From NCBI RefSeq assembly GCF_900044055.2, contig NZ_FCOX02000056.1:1-45426 (forward strand): DNA of 45,426 nt. The letters are read 5' to 3'. The stretch is from Caballeronia calidae. Its GTDB lineage: Bacteria > Pseudomonadota > Gammaproteobacteria > Burkholderiales > Burkholderiaceae. The notes below the pieces were generated by a model. It was not told the origin of the DNA. It saw only the letters and a list, made by a program, of their open reading frames with translations, and ran no database searches. Shown piece after piece: positions 13,751 through 22,301 of the stretch (positions are counted from its first letter, which is position 1; each line of letters opens with the position of its first letter). Both the position numbers and the translations under genes were made by a program.

Positions 13751-15943
13751 ATGAGAATAAAACTCGCCTGTTTATCCGTAATCGCAGTCTCGGTTCTCGG
13801 CGCCTGCGGAGGCGGCACTGGCAGCAGCATCGCACCGCAGTCGACCGTCAAAGTGCAGAACTCCGCATCGCAACTCAAGTCGACGGCGAAAGCCGCTGCC
13901 AACGAGATTCCCGCTGGCTATGCTTCGCGCACCAGCGTGAGCGGAATTCTCGAGGACGGTCAGTACGATCGCTTCATCGTCTATTACCGCAAGAGCAATT
14001 TGCTCAAGGGTTCGAGCAATGACACCGCGGCGGCCGCATCCAACAACTCCCGCGTGGCGAGCGCGCGAGGCATCTCCATTCAGGAACGAAGCATCACCGG
14101 CACCCGCGGGCACGTCATCCAGACCTCGAAGGGCATGAGCGCCTCGGAAGCTCAAGCGTTCATGGTCGAGTATCTGAAGAATCCGGACGTCGAGTACATC
14201 GAGCCCGATCTGATCGTGCATCCGGCGCTCGTGCCCAACGACGCCCAGTACGGCCAACAGTGGGGCATGTCGGGCGAAGCAACGGGCATTTCCCTGCCGG
14301 CCGCGTGGGACAAGGCCACCGGAAAGGGCGTAGTCGTCGCGGTCGTCGATACGGGGATTACCGAGCATAGCGACCTCGCCGGGCAAGTGCTGCCCGGCTA
14401 CAACTTCATCTCCAACGCAACCTTCGACCGGAACAGAAGCGGCCGTTCCGCCGATGCCTCGGACCCGGGCGACTGGCTGCAAATCGGTGACTCCTGTCCG
14501 GCGTCCGGCGGTCCCTATTACGTTCACGATTCGACCTGGCATGGCACGCACGTAGCAGGCATCATCGCCGCCAAAACCAACAACGGCGTCGGCGTTGCAG
14601 GTACCGCGTTCAACAGCAAGATCTTGCCCGCGCGTGCCCTGGGACGCTGCGGCGGATTCACTTCCGATATCAACGACGCCATCGTATGGGCCTCGGGCGG
14701 CTCGGTTCCTGGCGTTCCGGACAATCCCAACCCGGCCAAGGTGATCAATCTCAGCATCAGCGGCAACGGGCAATGCAGCAAGACCAATCAGGATGCGATC
14801 GATATAGCCCGAAGCAACGGCGCGATTATCGTGCAGGCTGCGGGCAATGATAGTATCGATGCGTCGCAGACCTATTCGACGCCTGCCTGCCAAGGGATCA
14901 TCGTCGTCGGTGCGACCAACTCGAGCGGCAACCGCGCCTGGTTCTCGAATTTCGGTTCACTGGTCAATGTAATGGCGCCCGGCGACACCATTCTCTCCAC
15001 CGTCAATGCGGGCGCCAAAGGCCCGGAGGGCGAGGGTTATGGCTACATGTCCGGAACGTCGCAGGCGACGCCTCACGCGGCCGGCGTGGTCGCACTGCTG
15101 CTGGAACAGCAGCCGTCTTCGACGGTCGATCAGATCAGGAGCTATCTGGCGTCTACGGCAACCTCGATGAGCGATCGCTGTCCGGAAGGATGCGGCGCGG
15201 GTCTCATCAATGCGGACAAGGCGCTTGCGAGCCTGCCCCTGCCCGTCGATGGCGACTTGCCCGTGACCGGCGAGGTCAACGTGAAAGCCGATGCTGCGAA
15301 TGGCGCCACCTACAAGGTGCCGGCGCTCGACAATCTCCAATTGCTGAGACTCGATGTATCAGCCGCGAGCAAGGCGCGCATTCGATCGCAATTCGACCAG
15401 ACATGGACCGATTGCCGCATTGGCGACTTCGGTGTTTACAACTGCATGGTGTGGGATCCGAAGCCCGGTTTCTACTACGTGAACATTGTTTCGAGCAATG
15501 GTACTGACGCAGACGTGAACGTCCGGCCATACATCAATGGCGGCCACGTGAAGTACGGTGAAACGGTCGAACTGACGTCCAAAGCGCCCTATTTCCTGCC
15601 GATTGTCGTCAATCTGGATCCAGTGTCGGCGACCGAAGCGCCTTACCACACGATTGCGATCCACAATCGCGTCTATGTGATGGTGACGCAATATAGCGGC
15701 GGCGGACGCCTTTTCGAATTTGGCGGCGCCGAACTCTACAATGAGAATATGTGGGGGAGCGGCGGTTCGTACGGCGGCGCGTGGATGCTGATCGGCCCAT
15801 ATGGGTCAGAAGATCCGTATGGCACGGGTGAAGGCCAGGCAAAACCCACGGACAACGCGCCGATCTTCCTTATCTTGGACCTAGGATCCGATGACGGCAA
15901 AGAAGTGAAAGCCACTTACACGGCAAAGAAAGCACCCAGGTAA
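13751..15943 (+). CDS. secreted S8 (subtilisin-like) serine peptidase, lipoprotein
   Basis: A 730-residue subtilase. It has a lipoprotein signal (lipobox LGAC, Cys19), an inhibitor/propeptide region (about 65-160), and a catalytic domain of about 170-490 with Asp200 (VAVVDTGI), His264 (WHGTHVAG), oxyanion Asn366 (QAAGN) and Ser437 (SGTSQATPHAAG), all in canonical contexts. The C-terminal 230 residues contain a beta-rich pre-peptidase-like part (about 505-590) and an unassigned Gly/Tyr-rich end. It would be an exported protease tethered to, or released from, the outer membrane. Codon use is visibly less GC-rich than in its neighbours, and it stands alone between two terminator-like hairpins with its own promoter. 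This suggests later acquisition or a different expression regime. Burkholderia MprA-like proteases are relatives in a broad sense. Confidence 0.88.
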   Translation: MRIKLACLSVIAVSVLGACGGGTGSSIAPQSTVKVQNSASQLKSTAKAAANEIPAGYASRTSVSGILEDGQYDRFIVYYRKSNLLKGSSNDTAAAASNNSRVASARGISIQERSITGTRGHVIQTSKGMSASEAQAFMVEYLKNPDVEYIEPDLIVHPALVPNDAQYGQQWGMSGEATGISLPAAWDKATGKGVVVAVVDTGITEHSDLAGQVLPGYNFISNATFDRNRSGRSADASDPGDWLQIGDSCPASGGPYYVHDSTWHGTHVAGIIAAKTNNGVGVAGTAFNSKILPARALGRCGGFTSDINDAIVWASGGSVPGVPDNPNPAKVINLSISGNGQCSKTNQDAIDIARSNGAIIVQAAGNDSIDASQTYSTPACQGIIVVGATNSSGNRAWFSNFGSLVNVMAPGDTILSTVNAGAKGPEGEGYGYMSGTSQATPHAAGVVALLLEQQPSSTVDQIRSYLASTATSMSDRCPEGCGAGLINADKALASLPLPVDGDLPVTGEVNVKADAANGATYKVPALDNLQLLRLDVSAASKARIRSQFDQTWTDCRIGDFGVYNCMVWDPKPGFYYVNIVSSNGTDADVNVRPYINGGHVKYGETVELTSKAPYFLPIVVNLDPVSATEAPYHTIAIHNRVYVMVTQYSGGGRLFEFGGAELYNENMWGSGGSYGGAWMLIGPYGSEDPYGTGEGQAKPTDNAPIFLILDLGSDDGKEVKATYTAKKAPR

Positions 15944-15951
15944 CACACACA

Positions 15952-15980
15952 GCGAGAGCGGGCAATGCGCCCGCTCTCGC
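15952..15980. terminator. hairpin after the subtilase gene
   Basis: GCGAGAGCGGGC (15952-15963) pairs perfectly with GCCCGCTCTCGC (15969-15980) around AATGC. The 12-bp GC-rich stem lies 8 bases after the stop but lacks a following T tract, so it may work as a Rho-assisted terminator or an mRNA 3' end protector. Confidence 0.6.
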
Positions 15981-16094
15981 GTTCTGGCGAAGTCGTTGCG
16001 ACCGTCGATCGTGTACCGTAGATCCGCCCTTCCAATGCTATCCTTGCCACTCCCTTATTCCATTTCCTTCTAAGCTTTCCACGTTTTCGCAAAA

Positions 16095-17831
16095 GTGCTC
16101 TCATTTCTGCTCAAGCTGCGCACGCGCGCCCAACGGCTGTTCCGTCTGTCGGACTCGCATACGATGCTCGTCTGGGCGGTCGTCGTCGGCGTGGCCGGGG
16201 CGTTCGCGACCTCCGTCTTTCGCGAAGGAATTGAGCTATTGCAGCGGCTGCTCGGCAATCATTCGGAAGGTCTCGTCGCGCTCGCCCGCGATCTGCCCTG
16301 GCCCGCGCGCATATTGCTGCCGGCTGTCGGTGGCCTCATCGCGGGCTTCTGTCTGCTGATCGCGCGCAAACGCGCCAGCAAGAACGCGAGCACGGACTAT
16401 ATGGAAGCCGTCACCATCGGCGATGGCGTCGTGCCCGTGTGGCAGAGCGTATGGCGCAGCCTGTCCTCGCTGATCACGATTTCGAGCGGCGGCTCCATCG
16501 GCCGTGAAGGCTCGATGGTGCAGCTCGCCGCGCTCGCGTCGTCGCTCATCGGGCGCTGGGTGCACTTCGATCCGCCGCGCCTGCGGCTGCTCGTCGCGTG
16601 CGGTGCGGCGGCGGGGATCACGTCGGCGTACAACGCGCCGATCGCGGGCGCGTTCTTCGTCACCGAGCTCGTGCTCGGCTCGATGGCGATGGAAAGCTTC
16701 GGGCCGATCGTCGTCTCGTCGGTCGTCGCCAATATCACGATGCGCGAGTTCGCCGGCTACAGGCCGCCGTACGAGATGCCCGTGTTCCCGACCGTCACGG
16801 GCGTCGAGGTGCTGCTCTTCGTCCTGCTCGGGCTCTTGTGCGGCGTGCTCGCGCCGCATTTCCTGCGGCTGCTCGCGGCATCCAAAAAACGCTTCTCCAC
16901 GCTGCCCTTGCCGCTACCCGTGCGCCTCGCGCTGGGCGGCCTGATCGTCGGCGTGATCTCGATCTGGTGGCCCGAAGTGTGGGGCAACGGCTACGAGGTC
17001 GTGAACTCGCTGCTGCACGAGCCATGGACATGGACGGCGCTGCTCACGGTGCTCGTCTTCAAGATCATCGCGACGGCGGCCACCGCCGGTTCGGGCGCGG
17101 TCGGCGGTATCTTCACACCGACGCTCTTCGTCGGCGCGGTGCTCGGCTGTCTCTTCGGCCTCGGCGCGCATGCGATCTGGCCGGATCACACGTCGGCGCC
17201 CTTCGCTTACGCGATGGTCGGCATGGGCGCGTTTCTCGCCGCGGCCACGCACGCGCCGCTCATGGCGATCCTGATGATCTTCGAGATGACGCTTTCGTAT
17301 CAGGTCATGCTGCCGCTGATGCTCTCGTGCGTGATCGCGTATTTCATCGCGCGCACGTCCGAGCAGACCTCGATGTACGAAGTCACGCTGCGCCGCAATC
17401 GCGAGGAAAAAGAGCGCCTGCGTCTCGCCGCCACGCAGATGCGCGAGCTCGTCAAGCCCGCCGATACCGTCGTGCCGCTGACGGCGAACATCAAGGACAT
17501 GACGCGCGTGTTCCTCGAATATCCGGTGAAGTATCTGTACGTGATCGATGAAGCCGGGCGCTTTCAGGGCGTGGTCGCGCTGAAGAACATCACTTCCGAT
17601 CTGCTCGACGACAAAGGCTGCGACGCCAAGACCGCTGCCGACTATCTCCAGCCGCAATTCGACGTGCTCACGCCCGACATGTCGCTCGGCGAGGCGCTCC
17701 AGCACTTCCTCGCGTTCCAGGGCGAACGGCTGCCGGTGATCGAAAAAAAGACGCAGCCGTTGCTGCTCGGCGTCGTGTACAAAACCTCGCTTCTGGACGC
17801 ATACTTCCGTTTGAATCCGACATCGCGCTGA
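16095..17831 (+). CDS. ClC-family chloride channel/antiporter with C-terminal CBS pair
   Basis: A 578-residue ClC protein. The anion-selectivity regions are clear: SGGSIGREGS with the gating Glu138 (family GREGP; here Ser replaces Pro), YNAPIAGAFFVTEL, and GSGAVGGIFTPTLFVGA (GxFxP). About ten membrane helices span residues 25-400. They are followed by two CBS-like repeats from about residue 440 (PADTVVPLTANIKDMTRVF, YLYVIDEAGRFQGVV, VLTPDMSLGEALQHFL, LPVIEKK), which often bind adenine nucleotides. It moves chloride or fluoride-like anions, with protons if it is an antiporter; which mode is not decidable here. The start used is GTG at 16095 without a good ribosome site; ATG at 16164 is an alternative that would remove 23 residues. 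Confidence 0.85.
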   Translation: MLSFLLKLRTRAQRLFRLSDSHTMLVWAVVVGVAGAFATSVFREGIELLQRLLGNHSEGLVALARDLPWPARILLPAVGGLIAGFCLLIARKRASKNASTDYMEAVTIGDGVVPVWQSVWRSLSSLITISSGGSIGREGSMVQLAALASSLIGRWVHFDPPRLRLLVACGAAAGITSAYNAPIAGAFFVTELVLGSMAMESFGPIVVSSVVANITMREFAGYRPPYEMPVFPTVTGVEVLLFVLLGLLCGVLAPHFLRLLAASKKRFSTLPLPLPVRLALGGLIVGVISIWWPEVWGNGYEVVNSLLHEPWTWTALLTVLVFKIIATAATAGSGAVGGIFTPTLFVGAVLGCLFGLGAHAIWPDHTSAPFAYAMVGMGAFLAAATHAPLMAILMIFEMTLSYQVMLPLMLSCVIAYFIARTSEQTSMYEVTLRRNREEKERLRLAATQMRELVKPADTVVPLTANIKDMTRVFLEYPVKYLYVIDEAGRFQGVVALKNITSDLLDDKGCDAKTAADYLQPQFDVLTPDMSLGEALQHFLAFQGERLPVIEKKTQPLLLGVVYKTSLLDAYFRLNPTSR

Positions 17832-17890
17832 AAGTGCGCAGCCGTGCAATTTCGCGGCGCGCAGCACCGCGTGCGCGCGTGTTTCGCGCG

Positions 17891-17949
17891 AGTCGGACCG
17901 ACTTCACAATTCACTCGAAGTGTTTCCGCGCGACGTCCGATCGTCGCGC
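17891..17949. repeat. short inverted repeats downstream of the ClC gene
   Basis: Two dyads lie in the 228-base gap after the ClC gene: AGTCGG-A-CCGACT (17891-17903), and GCGCGACG/CGTCGCGC (17928-17935 and 17942-17949) with a 6-base loop. The second could end transcription with help from Rho. No T tract or gene is seen in the gap. Confidence 0.4.
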
Positions 17950-18059
17950 CCGTGCGCAAGACGTCCGGGAGGACCGCGCGCATGGCGGGCAGCGTGAGTG
18001 TTCATCGGCATAGCCATTGCTTGATGATTCTCGCTGCTTGACAGAGGAGGGGTTGCCCG

Positions 18060-18326
18060 ATGAAGACCTCAACGTTGTTGTCGATGGCCCTGGTTTCGGT
18101 CTCGTGCTATGCGGCGCCGCTGCACACGAGCTCGACGGATGTTTCCCCTGCCGGCGTGGCCGCCACGCGCGCCGCGCTGCGCGTGAATGCCGCGCCCGTC
18201 GCGCCGCCCGCGCCGGAAGTCTCGGCGCAGGATCTCGATCACGCGCGCTGGCGTCACGTGCCGCTGCCGAAGTCGCGCACGCCGAGCCACGGCATGGCGA
18301 GCCAGCCGATCCAGGTGCAGACCTGA
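18060..18326 (+). CDS. small secreted protein of unknown function
   Basis: An 88-residue protein with a typical signal peptide (MKTSTLLSMALVSVSCYAAP; cleavage probably after an Ala near residue 19). The mature part is Ala/Pro-rich and polar, with no domain that I recognise, and ends HVPLPKSRTPSHGMASQPIQVQT. A strong ribosome site, GAGGAGGGG, precedes the ATG, which supports real translation. A Cys at residue 16 could suggest a lipobox, but the preceding residues (VSVSC) fit poorly. It sits 37 bases before a DUF2795 gene and may share its transcript. Confidence 0.6.
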   Translation: MKTSTLLSMALVSVSCYAAPLHTSSTDVSPAGVAATRAALRVNAAPVAPPAPEVSAQDLDHARWRHVPLPKSRTPSHGMASQPIQVQT

Positions 18327-18363
18327 CGCCCTCCTTCCCACCGACTCGACACTGGACCTCGCC

Positions 18364-18606
18364 ATGACCGACACGCACGCAAATCACGCCTTGAACGACG
18401 AGCCGATCGACGACGAGATCACGCAGGTATTGCGCCTCGTGAAGTATCCCGCCAACAAGGACGCGATCGTCGATGCGGCGCGCGATGCGGGCGTCTCCAA
18501 CGACGTCATCACGCTCTTCGACGGCTTGCCCGAGCAGGACTACAAGGACGCGGATTCGGTGGAGCAATTGCTGGGCAGCAACGGCGGTCCCGGGATATCG
18601 GTCTAG
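18364..18606 (+). CDS. DUF2795 domain protein
   Basis: An 80-residue acidic protein whose middle (residues about 18-70) fits the DUF2795 pattern: EITQVLRLVKYPANKDAIVDAARDAGVSNDVITLFDGLPEQDYKDADSVEQLL. The typical 'YP-x-K-xx-h...A' helix and the late 'LP-x-x-x-Y' turn are both present. The function of the family is unknown; members are small helical cytoplasmic proteins, often found near stress-related genes. It follows the small secreted protein gene. The ATG at 18364 is the natural start; the frame is open further upstream but overlaps the preceding gene. Confidence 0.78.
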   Translation: MTDTHANHALNDEPIDDEITQVLRLVKYPANKDAIVDAARDAGVSNDVITLFDGLPEQDYKDADSVEQLLGSNGGPGISV

Positions 18607-18743
18607 CTTCCGGCACAGGGTGACGTGAGCGCGCCGGGCGTCGCCCGTGCTCGCTTCGCTCACTTTCGCGCCGCAGCGGTCAGTTCATACAAATCGTTCT
18701 TCATCAACGACTTAACATGGATGCGCGATGCTTTTCAACATCG

Positions 18744-19031
18744 CTATCCACAGAAATTGTGGATAAGTCGGGCATCGATTCGAAGCGCCACGAGAGAGCG
18801 GAACACTGACGCGATCCGCGCCGGGCGGGGTTTCCGGCGCGAAATCAAGAATCTAGGTGAGTCGCCCAGTGGTTTTCCACAGCCCTTTCCCCTTGCGCTG
18901 GGGATAAGTTATGCAGACTCCGACGCGCAGTGACGCGTCGTGAAGCGCGTGACGCTTTTCCTTCCGCGTCAGGGATTTAGCAGACTTTTCGAGGCGTTTT
19001 CAACAGGGTGTTCCCCAATTCGTGGGGACAA
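18744..19031. promoter_or_regulatory. cluster of DnaA-box-like words in a gene-free gap
   Basis: The 485-base gap 18607-19091 holds no supported gene but has three similar blocks. Block 1: CTATCCACA (18744-18752) inverted to TGTGGATAA (18758-18766, a perfect DnaA box) with 5 bases between. Block 2: TTTTCCACA (18873-18881), then CCCC (18889-18892) and TGGGGATAA (18899-18907). Block 3: TTTCAACA (18998-19005), TTCCCCA (19011-19017) and TGGGGACAA (19023-19031). Each runs from a pyrimidine-rich word to a purine-rich GGGGAYAAGT-like word. Binding by DnaA or another factor is an inference. Confidence 0.5.
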
Positions 19032-19091
19032 GTTCTTGCGCCGTCTTTCGCAAGGCTCGGCCGGCAAGATGGGGTGGGAATCCGTCCTCCC

Positions 19092-21464
19092 TCAACTCCC
19101 CCGATACTGTGCCGCGCTAGCCGCTGCGGGCGCCGCAGGCGCGGCAGGCTTCTTCGCTGCCTTATCCGCAGCCGCCGCATCCGACGACATATAAGCCGGC
19201 GCCGCCTTCGCCTTTTCCTTCTGTCCCGGCGGCGGCGCGGTCGGTGCGCGGCTCATGTCGGCGAGCATCTGATGACAAGGAAGCGGCTTGTTGTTGCTCG
19301 GCGCGATGAGCGGAATCAGCGCCGCGAACGGATTGATGAGCCCCAACCCGACCATCGCCCCGCCGCGCGCCGCGAGCGCGCCCACGCTCACGCCCACCTT
19401 CGGATCCTTGAACGTGCCCTTCACATACAGCGGCGAGCGCAGCGAAAACACGCGGAAGCCCTTCGTATGCGGATGGATGCCCAGATCCATGTCCTCGGTC
19501 TTCATGTTGATCGTGCCGTCGACGTTGATCACCGCGTCGTCGGTATCGAGCGCGAAGACGCGCGAATCGAGCACGCCGTCCGTCACGACGAAATCCGCCG
19601 CCGCGCAGTTGATGTTCACGTCGCGCTTGCCGAAGAGCTTCTCGTAGACGACGTTCGCCACGTTCAGCCCCGCCGCCTCCATGTACAGGCGGCTCACGGT
19701 GCCTTCGGTGATCAGCGCCTTCACCTCGCCGTTCGATGTCGCAGCGAGCGCCGCCGGCGAGTTGCCGGTCGCGGAGAGCGCAGCGTCGCCGTTGATTTCG
19801 CCGAGCGCGGACTGCATCGTCTTCACCGTCGGGAACAGCTGCTTCAGCTTCAGATGCCGCGCCTGCGCCGAGACGCGGCCCTTCAACGGCGCGGCGCTGC
19901 CATCGAGATGAATGTTCGACGCGATCGCCCCGCCCGCCACGCCGAACTTGAGCGGCTCGAACGACAGCACGCCATCGTTCATCAGGACGTGCGTGTACAG
20001 GTCGGTGATCGGCAGATCCGGGTCCTTGACGATGCGCTGGCCGGTGAACTTCACATCGGCGTCGATGGCCTTCCAGCGGTCGGTCTTGAACTCCTCGGTC
20101 GGCAGCGCCTTCGACGACGGCTGCTTCTGCGTCTCGCCGCGCTTCGCCTTGCTCTTGTTCGAATCGGCGCCGATGACCGGCGCGAGATCCTTGAACTGCA
20201 GCAGATGCGACACGAGCTCGCCCTTCAGCAACGGACGCGGCTTCTTGCCCGCATAGACGAGCGAGCCGTTGATGTCGCTGCCGCCCACGCGCCCCGTGAA
20301 GTTCTCGTAGTGGAACACGTTGCCGTCTTCCCGGAACTGGCCGGTCAGGCGTCCTTCGGTCGCGAAAGGCGGCGTCTCGGGCAGCGGCACGCCGGTGAAC
20401 GGATAGAGATGCGCCATGCTCACGGCTTGCACCCACAGGCGCAGATCGAGCGCGGCGAGATGGGCCGGATCGGTCACGGTGCCGACGAACGCGATATGCG
20501 TATCGCCGAGGCGCACATCGGCCTGCAAGGGGAATGGCCGCTTCGCGTCCTGCACGGCGAGCACGCCGCCGAGCTTGCCGTCGCCCGACACCTTGCCGCC
20601 GTTGTACGTACCCTTCACGGTCCAGCCGAACGCGTAAGGCGGAATGGGCGGCTTCGGCCCTTCCTTCGTCGTGATGCTCGTATTCGCCGACACGCTCGCC
20701 GGATTGGGCGCCGATGCATTCGCCGCCGCCGCAGCCGACGCCGCCGACGCCGCGGAGGCTTCGGACGCCGCAGCCGCGTCGGCCTGCTTGTCGAGCTTCG
20801 CCGCGCCGCTTTTGCCGACCATTTCCGCCGACGACTTCGCGGACGCCGCTTCTTGCTGCTTCATCACTTCGCCGATCGGCACGGGCTGACCGAGCGTATC
20901 GACGACGACCTGCATCTCGGCCTTCGTGACTTCATCGTGCACGTCGACGGTGCCTTTCGCGAGCGAGACGTCGCCGAGCCGCAGATTCCATGTCGACGGC
21001 TCGGTCGACTGCTTGAATTTGAAGGTCCAGTTGTTGCGATTGTCCTTGAGCCGCTCGATATCGATCGACGGGTTCACGAGATTGATCGCCGGAATCACGA
21101 TGTCGTGCGCGAGCAGCGGCAGCATCGCCACCTGGAAATCGATTTCGTCGAGCGTCGCGAAAAACTTCTGGCGCGCCCAGTCCGGGTTCGCGATGGTGAT
21201 CTTTTCCGCGGAGAAGCGCGGCCACGGCACCCAGCGCTTCCAGCCCGTTTCGTTCGGTGGCCGCTGCCAGCCGACTTTCAGATCGCCGGTGATCTCGAAA
21301 CGCCGGCCGATCGCCTCCGATACCTTGTCATCCACCCACGGCCGCAGGCGGTTCCAGTCGAAGGTCAGGAAGATCACTACGAGGATTGCAATCAGAACCG
21401 CCAGAACGGCAAAAAACCATGCGACGATCCTTCCGATTTTTCCGCTCATCCGGGCCTGCGCCAT
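19092..21464 (-). CDS. AsmA-family protein
   Basis: A 790-residue AsmA/YhjG-like protein. One N-terminal membrane helix (about residues 11-33, IVAWFFAVLAVLIAILVVIFLTF) is followed by FDWNRLRPWVDDKVSEAIGRRFEITGDL, the typical AsmA opening. A long periplasmic beta-rich body ends with the AsmA_2 region (about 560-720). Members are thought to bridge the periplasm and help phospholipid transport to, or biogenesis of, the outer membrane. Residues about 235-265 are a low-complexity Ala/Ser linker, and the C-terminus is Ala/Pro/Lys-rich. The gene is divergent from the fetAB pair, with 147 bases between them. Confidence 0.82.
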   Translation of the reverse strand: MAQARMSGKIGRIVAWFFAVLAVLIAILVVIFLTFDWNRLRPWVDDKVSEAIGRRFEITGDLKVGWQRPPNETGWKRWVPWPRFSAEKITIANPDWARQKFFATLDEIDFQVAMLPLLAHDIVIPAINLVNPSIDIERLKDNRNNWTFKFKQSTEPSTWNLRLGDVSLAKGTVDVHDEVTKAEMQVVVDTLGQPVPIGEVMKQQEAASAKSSAEMVGKSGAAKLDKQADAAAASEASAASAASAAAAANASAPNPASVSANTSITTKEGPKPPIPPYAFGWTVKGTYNGGKVSGDGKLGGVLAVQDAKRPFPLQADVRLGDTHIAFVGTVTDPAHLAALDLRLWVQAVSMAHLYPFTGVPLPETPPFATEGRLTGQFREDGNVFHYENFTGRVGGSDINGSLVYAGKKPRPLLKGELVSHLLQFKDLAPVIGADSNKSKAKRGETQKQPSSKALPTEEFKTDRWKAIDADVKFTGQRIVKDPDLPITDLYTHVLMNDGVLSFEPLKFGVAGGAIASNIHLDGSAAPLKGRVSAQARHLKLKQLFPTVKTMQSALGEINGDAALSATGNSPAALAATSNGEVKALITEGTVSRLYMEAAGLNVANVVYEKLFGKRDVNINCAAADFVVTDGVLDSRVFALDTDDAVINVDGTINMKTEDMDLGIHPHTKGFRVFSLRSPLYVKGTFKDPKVGVSVGALAARGGAMVGLGLINPFAALIPLIAPSNNKPLPCHQMLADMSRAPTAPPPGQKEKAKAAPAYMSSDAAAADKAAKKPAAPAAPAAASAAQYRGS

Positions 21465-21611
21465 AACGGCTCCATCCGTTCTTTCTGATTATGTGTGCGG
21501 CAGCACATCGTGTGCCCGCGTGCGGGCGTCGTCGGGCGCGGGGCGATCTACGCTGAACGCCGAATGTCCGTAAGATGTGCGCTCGAAGAACAACATGCCC
21601 CCATAAAAACG

Positions 21612-22301
21612 ATGTCCGCCGTCCCCTCGATCGAGCTCGTCGCCGCGCACGGCGTCATGCGCCGCGATGCCATTCGTGGCGCCGTGCTTCTGCATCCGAC
21701 GGACTTCACGCTGTATGCGGGCCAGCGCGCCGCGGTCACGGGCCCGTCCGGCTCGGGCAAGAGCGTCTTTCTGCGCACGCTCGCGCTGCTCGACGCGTGC
21801 GACGCCGGATACGTCACCTGGCGCGGCGCACGCATCGCGCGGGCGCGCATTCCGGCGTACCGGCGGCGCGCCGCGTATATCGCGCAGCGGCCCGCGATGC
21901 TCGACGGCACCGTCGAGGACAATCTGCGCTATCCGTTCACGCTCAAAACTTATGGGGATACGCATTTCGACCGTCACACCGCCATGCGGCTCGCGCAGGC
22001 GGCCGGACGGGGCGAAGACTTCCTCGACAAATTCGCCGCCGACCTGTCCGGCGGCGAGGCGCAGATCGCGGCGCTCGTGCGCGTATTGCAACTCGCGCCC
22101 GATGTCCTGCTGCTCGATGAACCGACGGCATCGCTCGATCCCGCATCGGCCCGTTCGATCGAGGCGCTCGTCTCGGCCTGGTTCGACGGCGGCGAAGAAC
22201 GCGCGTCCATCTGGGTATCGCACGATCCGGAACAGGCGGGCCGCGTCGCCACGCGTCATCTGACGATGAGCGCCGGCGTGCTCGGAGGCGACGTGCAATG
22301 A
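21612..22301 (+). CDS. fetA: ABC transporter ATPase, FetA-like iron exporter subunit
   Basis: A 229-residue ABC ATPase with Walker A GPSGSGKS, Q-loop region YIAQRPAMLDGTVEDNLRYPF, signature LSGGEAQ, Walker B VLLLDEPTASLDP and H-loop WVSHD. Its last bases overlap the start of a FetB permease (ATGA), which identifies the pair as FetAB (YbbL/YbbM). That system exports iron and raises resistance to oxidative stress in E. coli. I chose the ATG at 21612 because the homologous domain begins shortly after it; an open frame extends upstream to 21495 without a ribosome site or family similarity. Confidence 0.8.
   Translation: MSAVPSIELVAAHGVMRRDAIRGAVLLHPTDFTLYAGQRAAVTGPSGSGKSVFLRTLALLDACDAGYVTWRGARIARARIPAYRRRAAYIAQRPAMLDGTVEDNLRYPFTLKTYGDTHFDRHTAMRLAQAAGRGEDFLDKFAADLSGGEAQIAALVRVLQLAPDVLLLDEPTASLDPASARSIEALVSAWFDGGEERASIWVSHDPEQAGRVATRHLTMSAGVLGGDVQ

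Noticed and set aside
18744..19031. Chromosomal or plasmid replication origin
   Set aside because: DnaA-like words are present, but there is no dnaA, dnaN, parAB or repA nearby and no AT-rich unwinding block, so calling an origin is not justified.
19008..21488. An 826-codon plus-strand open frame opposite the AsmA-family gene
   Set aside because: It is Arg/His-rich with no recognisable domain; the minus-strand frame has a membrane helix and AsmA similarity.
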